Under the pieces are notes generated by a model. The model saw only the letters and a program-made list of their open reading frames with translations, was not told the origin of the DNA and searched no databases. The position numbers were made by a program, and so were the translations under genes. A stretch of DNA of 64,000 nt from Thinopyrum elongatum (taxonomy: Eukaryota > Streptophyta > Magnoliopsida > Poales > Poaceae), in assembly GCA_011799875.1 (NCBI GenBank), contig CM022302.1, forward strand, positions 519,617,229-519,681,228, in the 5' to 3' direction. Positions 23,673 to 33,418 of this stretch are shown here, piece by piece (the stretch's first letter is position 1; each line of letters opens with the position of its first letter).

Positions 23673-23775
23673 CTTTTTTCGATAGAGGATACCTTTATTA
23701 ACTCAAAATATGGCATCAAATGAATAACAAACATGATGAGCCACACCCGGCCTCTGCATAGAAGTCCTAGTTATA
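23673..23775 (-). repeat. 3' end of a LINE-like retroposon
   Basis: A T-rich start (the antisense of a poly(A) tail) leads into TTTATTAACTCAAAATATGG and CCCGGCCTCTGCATAG. This is like the 3' ends of dispersed non-LTR elements. The rest of the element is absent. Confidence 0.4.
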
Positions 23776-24121
23776 ACTAACAAGAAAGAACGATGTCGTA
23801 GTTGCAAGACTCTCCTCGCGCCTAGCCAGCGAGAGTTTTTAGAGAGAGAGAGAGAGCTGTGGACTCGGACCCCATGCATACCAACCCCAACAGTGGAAGC
23901 GTTGCCGGATATGCTGCAGTGTTGTTGGCCAAGTACTGTTGTACTTTGCTATGCCCGGGCAGGACGGCTCACTAAAGTATTCTGATTCTGCATAGTATAT
24001 ACACCCACTGTTTCTCACACACGCTCAATGATAACTCGATGATTGATGTGGCTAGCTAGCCACCCTTTGGAAGGCAAGGATAAGTGCTGTAACTACAGAA
24101 TGCAGTACATGACGTTCTCAA

Positions 24122-25941
24122 GATGGCAGTTCATCCGATCCAACGATTCAATTTAAAACATGCATATACTTCATAAAAAAGCCACCAAATCGATCAAGTT
24201 TATCCAAAAAAGCACCATATAGCGTGTCATATGTCGTGGACTAACCCCTATCATCAAGTTCATGCTACAACAAATCAAGCACTCCCATGCCCACCATCAC
24301 CACGGCCGCCACCATCACCATGGCCGGCACCATCACGACCACCATCACCATGGCCGCCACCATCACCATCACGGCCATGCATCGACTTGGCAAAAATCTC
24401 ACCATTAATGAGTTGACATTATTGCCTTGTCGTGTCATCCATCATGCTCGGATCCATGAACATGATAGCACGCTCTTCGGCCTTCTTCTCTTTTGCAAGC
24501 ATGCCCTCCTAGAGTGCAATCCCATCTCCTCCGCTTCCACCTTCCTCGCTTCGGCCGCCACTTTTTCTCTCCACTTCTCATCCTCCATGAACATGAGCTC
24601 GTTCCACCTCGCCATCTTCTCTACCTTCCGTTATGCTGCCAATGCTTTCTTGGTCTCAATCATAGCACAAAGCTCCTCTTTGTACACGTCGACGCCTCCA
24701 TTTTTCTTTCCCTCTTTTGCAATCTTTTGCCCATTTGGCTTAGATTGAGGATTCATCATGCTAGTCATCAGCATCAACTAATATGCTAATATTTCCCTCT
24801 TTGAAGTGGTTTGAAAGTTTCTCCTTATCCACTTATCCTTGCCAACTACCTCCTTGTACCAATAGTGCATCACGAACGGTTTGCAACCACCCTTCTTGTT
24901 GTGTTGCTTGTATTGGTCTTGCATGATAGACCCATACTCACTGAATGTCACCTTACTCAGCGGTTATGTTGACTTGATCAACACAACCAGACCATCGATT
25001 GCATTGATCTTGGATCACACCCCACAGGTGGGCAAGAGAACCTTGAGTGCGGTTGGAAGGACAGTCACATTGCTCGAGTAGTACTCTTCAATTCTTTGTC
25101 AAAACCTCTCCTTCATCTCATCCGCACCAACCTAGACACCAAAGCATGCATTCATCCAAGAAAAACACCAAGCAATGTCTTCTTGGCTATGGAGTTCGCT
25201 GACCTTGTGTTCTACGTGCTTGTTTGTGTCTTGCGGGCTCATTGACCTCCTCCACTTCGGGGTCATCCTCCTCCCTCTCATGATCATCGTCCATAGACAT
25301 CGATATGCCATCAAGGCCGAGTATGTGCGATTCATCCAATTGAGACATGAAACTTGTAACATCGTATTCATCCATGCTAAGTCACCAAGAACAAACTTGC
25401 CATAGGATCACTGTCGCATGGCATCACAAAAAATCATCAAAAAAAAAATAAAAAAAATTGCTATTTTTTACCTTTTAGGAATTGTGTCGGACACTTGGTG
25501 GGCATGATCCTTGTCGGCGGTTGCAGTGGTCGTAGGTGGCGGCAAAGGAGGTGAGGGGTGGCGGGAGATGGATGAGAAGGAGTTGGAGTGGATGACTTTT
25601 TTCTCTTCTTTGCCATTGCCTCATCGAGGGCCTTGCCCGTCGACGTCTGCTTCCTTGTCCGGTTGGTGATGGCCCCAGCAACTGGAGGGTGGTTAGTCGT
25701 CTTCGCGAATAGGCAGGGGGGGGGGGGGGGGGGGGGAGGCGCCATGGGCGCGGGAGAGGAAAAAAGGAATCTTTTGATGAGACTTGGTAGCCCTTGCTCA
25801 AAATGGAGAGAATGGGGGAACTTTTGAGACTTAACTCCTGAGTTAACCGTTTGAGCCTTCAATTAGTTGCGGTTTAACTCCTCAAAATCGAATCTTTTGA
25901 GGAGTTAACTGTTTTTGAGAGTTCGACTAGAGATGCTCTTA
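24122..25941 (-). mobile_element. PIF/Harbinger-related element remnant
   Basis: It fills the RGF copy 2-3 spacer at a point where homology to the copy 1-2 spacer stops (after CATGACGTTCTCAAGAT). The right end is TTCGACTAGAGATGCTC with TTA after it, consistent with a Harbinger TIR and its 3-bp target. A matching left TIR was not found. The interior has an ORF1-like protein remnant on the minus strand, a (CACCAT)n-like stretch at about 24283-24375 and a run of about 20 G at 25718-25737. Confidence 0.55.
24880..25380 (-). pseudogene. Harbinger ORF1 / Myb-like transposon protein, broken
   Basis: Minus-strand frames carry a Met-Asp-Glu acidic N-terminal part (MDDDHEREEDDPEVEEVNEP) and then, in another frame, SQEDIAWCFSWMNACFGV. 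The latter resembles the start of the Myb/SANT-like domain of Harbinger ORF1 proteins (commonly EDxxLxxAWxxVSxD). At least one frameshift near 25200 and later stops make it non-functional. The partner transposase is absent. Confidence 0.5.
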
Positions 25942-26690
25942 GTTTTACGGGGCCTACATGATCACCATGAAGAAGATATAGAACATGTACTACAAAGCCA
26001 GTAGCATTCGACATTCTTCTTTGTTCATGTATTTTATTTCAGAAGCTAAACCCTACATCGAAACCCTCCACGCATTCAATCCAACTTATCCATAGCCCCA
26101 CATGTAGTAGAAGCTTTCAGACGACACAGATCCCTAGGGTTTAGGGTTCGGGTCTGTCTGGGCACCTACGCCGTTAGCTAGACTAGACTACAGAGACCGG
26201 CACCCAACTTTCCAGGACCGGGCAATGCGTGAGGCACCTGTTACCAAACACAAATACCTAAAGCTTCTTGTGTTTAGCAGCTAATTTGAAGTGTTGTATT
26301 TGGTTAAGTACCAATGAACAAAGTAGCGGCTTAAACAAATTGTTCATGGCCCAACTTTTGTGGAGACATCCTCCCATTTAGGGTGGCATGCAAGGACGTA
26401 CTCCATTAATCAAAGGTAGTGATCCAGCGACATTTGCACTCATAAGTATAATTGTTTAATTTGTATATGTTGTAGATAAACCACTCATAACAGGCATAAG
26501 TGCAGCACACTGGGGCGGGTTGAAAAGCAGGATGTATATATACCATCTCTCATGAGGTTAGTTGTATGCTTCAGTTCAAGCGACTTGATTAGCCCACCTA
26601 GCCTCTCCTCTCTACAGTCTACGCCCTCTTCTGAGACTAAGACTGAAGTATATACTCTGTCTCCCATAGTCAGTGACATCGATCTCTGAC
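25942..26690 (+). promoter_or_regulatory. Upstream region and promoter of RGF copy 3
   Basis: Homologous to the region before copy 2 without its two insertions. A TATA box GTATATATACC lies near 26533. The block ACCATCTCTCATGAGGTTAG follows it and recurs after the gene. Confidence 0.6.
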
Positions 26691-27094
26691 ATGATGAGGA
26701 GTTCCATTTCCAAGTACTTGTCACTGGCTGCAGCTGTGATCTTGCTCCTAGTACTGACAGCCACGGAGGCTGAAGGCAGCCGGCTAGACGCAGAGACCCG
26801 AGCTTCAGTCAACAGCGGCGGCAGCAACCCAGTGCTCAATGTAAGCAGTGATTCTGACCTTCTGTTCCGTTGTCTGAATCTTTGGATGATCCTTTCTGCA
26901 GACACTAATTAACCTGCTTGTGTTGCTCAATGCAGAAACCGATCGATGATGCGGTCAAGGGTTCCGGTGGATCGGCGAGTGAGACGACAAGGAGCGCTGA
27001 TACTGCGAGCGAAGTTAGGGCAGTGGCCCATGGGTTGCCGGAGTTCCAGGAAGACTATTATGTCCCAAGCGTTCACAGCCCTAGGCACCACTGA
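26691..27094 (+). CDS. RGF/GOLVEN/CLEL peptide precursor, copy 3
   Basis: Two exons (26691-26840 and 26936-27094; 95-bp GT-AG intron) encode 102 residues, or 101 from the second of two adjacent ATGs, which aligns with copies 1 and 2. There is a signal core AVILLLVLTATEA and a C-terminal peptide DYYVPSVHSPRHH. Compared with copies 1 and 2, Gly4 is Val and Asp7 is Val, while Asp-Tyr, Pro5, His8, Pro10, Arg11 and His12 are kept. It is still a plausible ligand, possibly with altered receptor preference. The middle part is 5-6 residues shorter than in copy 1. Confidence 0.82.
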
Positions 27095-27137
27095 CAAGAA
27101 ATTGAACAACTGGAGTAGCTAGTTAGTTAGTCGCAGA

Positions 27138-27172
27138 GGATGTATATTATATATACCATCTCTCATGAGGTT
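27138..27172 (+). repeat. Second copy of the RGF promoter block, downstream of copy 3
   Basis: TATATACCATCTCTCATGAG and the following GTTAG repeat the copy 3 promoter (near 26533) just 50 bases after its stop codon. It looks like a short local duplication or the start of a lost fourth unit. Confidence 0.65.
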
Positions 27173-28154
27173 AGATGCGATCAATTCCACTTCTGCATCT
27201 CTGTAAGCTGGTGAGGACACAGTTTTGGTGTACTAATTAACTTATTGACAAATGACAATATTTTATGGACTTACGGTTTTAGTGTCCAGGCAATGTTGAT
27301 TGCGATTCACTACGCCGTCTACATCTCTGGATCTGCTCGTTCGTGTGTGTGTGTGTGTGTCAAAAAGTGTCTTATATTTTGATACGAACAGAGTAAAAAG
27401 CAACTACAAAGCAGGCAGAGTTGCTCGACAGAGACTTGTGGCATCTACATGTGCTTGTCAGTTGGTTCATCAGCCACATTACGTGGCGCGTCAAATACAA
27501 AGAGTACCACTACGACTGGTGGTTGATCTATGGACATCATACCGAGTTCATAGTGAATACCAACCCCATCAGTGAAAGGGTTGCCGGATATGCTGCAGTG
27601 TTGTTCGCCTGTACTTTGTGCCCGGGCCGTACGGCAGTGCTAAAGTATATATATGGACCTATATATCCTCCACTCACACATGCTTAATCATAACTCGACG
27701 ATTGGTTGAGCTAGCCACGGGTTATTATTTGTAAATTTTTTTAAGGGAAAGCGCTCGCCATCACCCGGCTGATAAACATGGGCGCGTCCGCCACCTCGTG
27801 TTGGCGATGCGTGTCCCATGAGCCCACACACCGCCCAACTCGTTTTCTTCTCCGCGCAAACTCCTATTATTTTTCTCTCTGAAGCCACCGCGCTGCGATA
27901 CGCTTAATACTAGCACCACCGCCCCGCAACACCCTTCGAACATCGAAATAGAAGGCTCAGCCGCCCGCCGGAAGCAACGAGCCTCTGCAACAACTCTCAT
28001 ATTGCATGGTGGCCTCTGCAATAACACTGATGTCGCTTGATGACACGAGACGGTGCTATGTGGGTACGAAATCAAACAACTGTTGATCGACGCACGCCCA
28101 AGAATAGAACTAAACCTTCTCGAACTCGGCTTGAAGCTAGAGAACTAGTTGTAG
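27173..28154. other. Spacer after the RGF cluster
   Basis: About 27540-27720 repeats the shared spacer block (GTTGCCGGATATGCTGCAGT). A (GT)n run lies at 27342-27360. 27720-28140 has no recognised feature. Confidence 0.5.
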
Positions 28155-28162
28155 TACTACTA

Positions 28163-28481
28163 TGTTTTTTTTTTTGAAATACTATTAGGAATACTTTTTC
28201 TTTTTGAACATAGTATAGACGCAAGCGCTCATATATACGCGCATACACTCATCCCTATGAGCACACACGCATACCCTATCCCTATGAGCACCTTCGAAAG
28301 GCTGAGCGGCATATCATCTTGAGATTTACAAAATCACCGTAGGCGTCTCATTGTCGACGGGAACGTCTCCTCCGACTGAAAACACATCGCCAGAATTCCT
28401 GAAATGAATTCAAGAATAATGCGAGCACCAGGACTTGAACCCTGATGGGTTAGGGATGCCACTGTCCCACTAACCATCCAA
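28163..28481 (-). mobile_element. tRNA-related SINE-like element
   Basis: On the minus strand it starts TTGGATGGTTAGTGGGACAG (A-box-like) and has GGTTCAAGTCC, a good pol III B box, followed by a tRNA-unrelated body and an A-rich 3' end (T-run at 28164-28175 on the plus strand). TACTACTA flanks it at 28155-28162 and 28482-28489. The same family occurs in the opposite orientation at 51536-51822. Confidence 0.75.
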
Positions 28482-28489
28482 TACTACTA

Positions 28490-28724
28490 CAAATAGTTAA
28501 CTAGCCCAGATAAAAAAAATAGTTAACCTAGCTAAGCCTAGTTTAATTTGAGTCGGACTTGACTCGCGTAGCTCTTTGATCTAAGCCATCAAAACCGACT
28601 CGTATACGAACCGGCATGTGTACGTGTATATTCTAGGGTGATGTGCAGCGGCAAACCAGAGGGAGTCACAGTTGCACAAACCTGCTAATTCTGCCGAGGA
28701 GCCGGTCAAATAGATCGATCCGCT
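28490..28724. other. Short region before the MATH-BTB gene
   Basis: Probably the promoter and leader of the broken gene that starts at 28725. No distinct element is seen. Confidence 0.4.
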
Positions 28725-28767
28725 ATGCCGTCCGTCGACGCCATCACGGTTCCGTGGAGCAAGTCGC
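28725..28767 (+). pseudogene. MATH-BTB gene copy 1, 5' piece (14 codons)
   Basis: The ATG at 28725 opens MPSVDAITVPWSKS and runs into the Gypsy LTR after GTCGC. The reading resumes after the second GTCGC at 37963. The continuing residues align with MATH-BTB copy 2 (TCGCCA context in both), which confirms that the two sides belong together. Confidence 0.8.
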
Positions 28768-29750
28768 TGTTCGCACACGAATACGTCATCGTGTATTTTC
28801 AACACCGAGGGTGATGCACCGTAGCTCACGTTGAAGGGATCCAACCGGCAGCGCGATACGCAGGACCCGAAACCCCACACATCCGGAAGGGACCATGTCA
28901 GGGCGCGTGACGGCTATGGGCTGCCCTAGGTCGACCTGATCGCCCCTAGGGCCTCGTAGATCGTTGCACTGCAAACGAAGAACGAGTGAAGAACGAGAAG
29001 AAGAAGAACTAGAGTTAAGGAGAAAAGATAAAAGATAAAAAGTGGTAGATGAATTTGTCGATTGTGTGTTGTTCAATCGACCGTCACCTCTTGTCAATAT
29101 AAAAGGAGGATGAACTTCCCGTACAAGAAAATGACTCCAAATCACGTCCAAATCTTTCCAAAATTAACCGAACTCGGATTTAGGTAAGTCTGGGACATTA
29201 GTTCAGTTTTGACTCTCACAGGCCACAAACGACCTCGGATGAAGATGCGCCCAAAATTAAATTTAACCATTTCGACAAGACGAACAACTTTCATGTTGAA
29301 CGTTTTTCGATTCGAGGTCATCTTCAGGGCCGAATAGCTCGCGCAAGACAGCCTATTACTCGCGCTACCTATCAGACACCATGTCTGATTGGGCGAGCGA
29401 CTTTTTGCCTGGTGGCAGGGCTGCACTCGAATGACTCTAACTTTTACATACGACCTCGGATTGAGACAACTTTTATATCAAAATCGACCGTTTCGACGAG
29501 ACGAAGACAATTCGTGTAGAAAGTTTTCTCATTTGAGGCCGCTTAGAGGCGTAATTAGCCGAACAGTACTCTGGATACAAAATCTCAGTATTTCGAACAC
29601 AACTTCGGTCTTCGAGATGATATCGGATGGCGATGGCCCAAACTTCAAAGATATTCATGTCGACAATACGGAACTTTTTCATGTAGATCACTTCTCCATT
29701 TGAGACCATCTTAATTGCATTTCTTACCATGCCAAAATCTGGTGTCAACA
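28768..29750 (-). repeat. 3' LTR of the Gypsy element (983 bp)
   Basis: Begins TGTTCGCACACG and ends GGTGTCAACA. Compared with the other LTR many differences are C/T or G/A changes, in keeping with methylated-cytosine decay. Confidence 0.92.
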
Positions 29751-29919
29751 CATGCCCCCCTATTTTTCGGTAAAGCTTGAATGCTGAAAAATAATTTGCA
29801 CCGCGTTTGTTCTAAGGACGATGTCAACACTCCATCGGCCATTTGTACTCTTAGGGCGATGATTGTGTATCAGCCATGTCTTTGCTTAGGGCGATATTTA
29901 TATATTGGCCATTGCCTAT

Positions 29920-31059
29920 CTAGGCTTCTTGCCCCACACTTGGGTGGTATTTCTTTAAATATTTGCCGTTGAGAGCTCGAGGTAACAATGTCCCTTGTAA
30001 GGATTCCACCAAACATGATTTTTCGGCAACTACTCTTGTAATCTTAAAAGGACCTTCCCAACTTGGAGACCACTTCCCGAATTTTCTGTCTTTCGAACCA
30101 ATTGGTAGAATCACCTTCCACACGAGATCGCCAACTTGAAAATTCTTCAACTTGACCTTCTTATTGTAAGCTCTTGCCACTCTCAACTTATCTCTGTCTA
30201 TGGCTTTCAAAGCAACCAAACGTTTATCGGCGACTTCATCAATATTGTCCATCATCAAGTTATAAAAGTCCACCGCTGATAAATCATTTTGTTTTGCTAT
30301 TCTCAAAGCATTCAAATCCACTTCCACTGGTAAAACGGCCTCTTGACCATATACGAGATCATATGGAGTTACCTTTGTAGCACCATGCCTTGAGATTCTG
30401 TGCGCCCACAAAGCTTCTAACAATAGCTCATGCCATCTCCTTGGATTATCCTCAATTTTCTTCTTGATGAGCTTGATTAATATCTTATTACTGGATTCAG
30501 CTTGTCCATTGGCTTGGGCATAATACGGAGAGGAATTGAGCAACTTTACCTTATATGATTCGGCAAATTCTCTAACCTCTGTATGCGTCATATTTTTGAG
30601 CGGTATTGCTTCAGACCATTTAGTGAAATAATCAGTTGCTACCAACACGAATCGATGACCCTTTGAAGAAGAAGGATGAACCTCTCCAATAAAGTCTAAT
30701 CCCCAACCTCTAAAAGGCCACTGCTTAATAATAGGATGTAACATAGCAGCGGGAGCCACCTGAATATCATCAAACTTTTGACAAGCTTCACATCCTTTAT
30801 AATACCGGAAGCAATCATTAATCATCGTCGGCCAATAAAACCCAGCCTGTCGCAATAACCATTTCATCTTGGGAGCCGACTGATGAGTGCCACAAATTCT
30901 TTCATGAACCTCTCCCATAGCAACTCTCGCTTGGTCCTCGTCCAAGCACTTTAAAAGAACATCATCAACCGTTCGGCGATAGCGATCATCATCTCTCATT
31001 GTGTATTTGAAAACCATACGCCGAACAGTCCTGTCCACCCTTTTACTAGGATCACACAA
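29920..31059 (-). pseudogene. Gypsy integrase with internal deletion
   Basis: A 379-codon frame shows the zinc-binding N-terminal part (ICGTHQSAPKMKW, then CEACQKF), the integrase core with first Asp in WGLDFIGEVHP, and NSSPYYAQANGQAESSNK with the catalytic Glu. A C-terminal part includes GPFKITRV. The distance from the first Asp to the Glu is only about 66 residues, and the usual TDQG segment with the second Asp is missing between MTHTEV and REFAES. So about 30 residues appear deleted in frame, and the enzyme should be inactive although the frame is open. Confidence 0.82.
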
Positions 31060-31213
31060 ATAATCAATAATGGGTTTCCTCTAGTCTTGATTTGCTCCTG
31101 CATTAAATATTTCATTAGTGGCCGAAACGGTGGGCTACGGTTCGGCCTCCCCTATGTTGGCAAGACTAGACATCGGCCTTCGAGAAATATGAAACATGCC
31201 ATGATCAACATGA

Positions 31214-32986
31214 TGTTGGGGAACGTTGCATGAAAACAAAAAAATTTCCTACGCCCACGCAAGATCTATCAAGGAGATGCATGGCAACGAGAGGGGAGAG
31301 TGTGTCTACGTACCCTCGTAGACTGTAAGCGGAAGCATTTCACAACGCGGTTGATGTAGTTGAACTTTCTTCGTGCTCCAACCGATCTAGTACCGAACGC
31401 ACGGCACCTCCGCGTTCTGCACACGTTCAGCTCGGTGACGTCCTCCGCCTTCTTGATCCAGCTAGACGGCGAGGTAGTGGATGAGTTCCGGCAGCACGAC
31501 GACGTGGTGACGGTGATGGTGAAGTGATCTCCGCAGGGCTTCGCCTAAACACTACGAAAATATGACCGGAGGTGTAAACAGTGGAGGGGGGCGCCGCACA
31601 CGGCTAGGCAATTGTCTGTTGTGTGCTAGGCGCCCCCCTCCCACATATATATAGGTGGGAGGGAGGGATGAGCAGCCAAAAGAGGCGCCAAGTAGGAGGA
31701 ATCCTACTTGGAGTCCCTCCCAAGCCGCGCCCTCCTCTTTCCTTATTTGGAGCGCGGGGAAAGGCAGGGGACGGTGGCGCCCCCCTTTCCTTTCTCCCAT
31801 GAGAGGGAAAGGCAGGAGGGGCTAGCTCTCCCCCTTTTCCTTCCCTAGGGCTGGCCAAACAAGGGAGGGGGCGCACCAGCCCCCTTGTGGGCTGGTCTGT
31901 CCCCTCCTTTGGCCCATAAAGCCCATAACTTGCCGGCGGGTGCCCGGAACCCCTTTCGGTGACCCGATTCCTTCCCGGTACGTCCCGAAACACTTCCGGT
32001 GTCCAAATACCATCGTCCTATGTATCAATCTTTACCTCTCGACCATTTCAAGACTCCTCGTCATGTCCGTGATCTCATCCGGGACTCCGAACAATATTCG
32101 GTCACCAAAATATATAACTCATATAACACTATATCGTCAACGAACGTTAAGCGTGCGGACCCTATGGGTTCAAGAACTATGTAGACATGACCGAGACACC
32201 TCTCCGGTCAATAACCAATAGCGGAACCTTGATGCGCATATTGGCTCCTACATATTCTACGAAGATCTTTATCGGTCGAACCGTTATGACAACATACATA
32301 ATTCCCTTTGTCCATCGGTATGTTACTTGCCCGAGATTCGATCGTCGGTATCTTCATACCTAGTTCAATCTCGTTACTGGCAAATCTCTTTACTCGTTCC
32401 GTAATACATCACCTCGTGACTAACTTCTTAGTCGTTTGCTTGCAAGCTTATGATGTGTATTACCGAGAGGGCCCAGAGATACCTCTTCGATACTCGGAGT
32501 GACAAATCATAATCTCGATCTGTGCCAACTCAACAAACACCTTCGGAGATACCTGTAGAGCATCTTTATAATCACCCAGTTACGTTGTGACGTTTGATAG
32601 CACACAAGGCATTCCTCCGGTATCTGGGAGTTGCATAATCTCATAGTCGAAGGAATATGTATTTGACATGAAGAAAGCAATAGCAATAAAACTGAACGAT
32701 CATTATGCTAAGCTAACGGATGGGTCTTGTCCATCACATCATTCTCCTAATAATGTGATCCCGTTATCAAATGACAACACATGTCTATGGTTAGGAAACC
32801 TTAACCATCTTGATCAACGAGCTAGTCTAGTAGAGGCATACTAGGGACACGGTATTTGTTTATGTATTCACACATGTATTTAAGTTTCCAATCAATACAA
32901 TTCTAGCATGAATAATAAACCTTTATCATGAATAAGGAAATATAAAATAACAAATTTATTATTGCCTCTAGGGCATATTTCCTTCA
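31214..32986 (-). repeat. Solo Copia LTR (1773 bp) inside the Gypsy element
   Basis: Same family as the LTRs at 4704-6464 and 53603-55374. It starts TGTTGGGGAACG and ends TTTCCTTCA, and is flanked by exact CATGA copies (31209-31213 and 32987-32991). This is a clean solo LTR formed by recombination between the two LTRs of a former Angela-type insertion. Confidence 0.93.
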
Positions 32987-32991
32987 CATGA

Positions 32992-33155
32992 TAGCCGGAT
33001 GCTTGTTGTGCCAACTCATTTGCTCTCCAATTGTCACGTCTAGATATATGAGCAATGCTAAAATAATCCAAGGTAAATTTTACATCTAGACATTCCTCAA
33101 AATAAATTATAAGTGATTTGTCAAAACATTGATAACCCTTGGATATTTGTTGCAC
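32992..33155 (-). pseudogene. RNase H C-terminal remnant of the Gypsy element
   Basis: The minus-strand frame has YFSIAHISRRDNWRANELAQ, close to the usual end of plant Gypsy RNase H (HIPREENxxADxLA). It is cut by the solo LTR on one side. The upstream RNase H and reverse transcriptase are missing. Confidence 0.6.
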
Positions 33156-33418
33156 TTCTCATAACGAATCATCGAATGCCTCAATATGTGTAGCACCTAT
33201 GGCAACCAAAGGCTTGTCTCGCTTTCCAATCGAACTAAGGACGATGTTCGGGTACTACATCGGCCATGATTTGACATATTCTTAGGACGATAGATAAATA
33301 TCGACCATTCACATAAGGTCCATGTAAACTTCATCCATCAAAGCAAGTATAGCCGAAATAAACAAATGAAATGACAAATCAAATATTTCGGCCCTTTGGA
33401 TCAGCAGTAAACTTGTAG

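Noticed and set aside
24283..24380. His/Pro-rich frame from CACCATCACC repeats as a metal-binding protein
   Set aside because: Simple-sequence stretch inside the Harbinger remnant, with no coherent gene around it.
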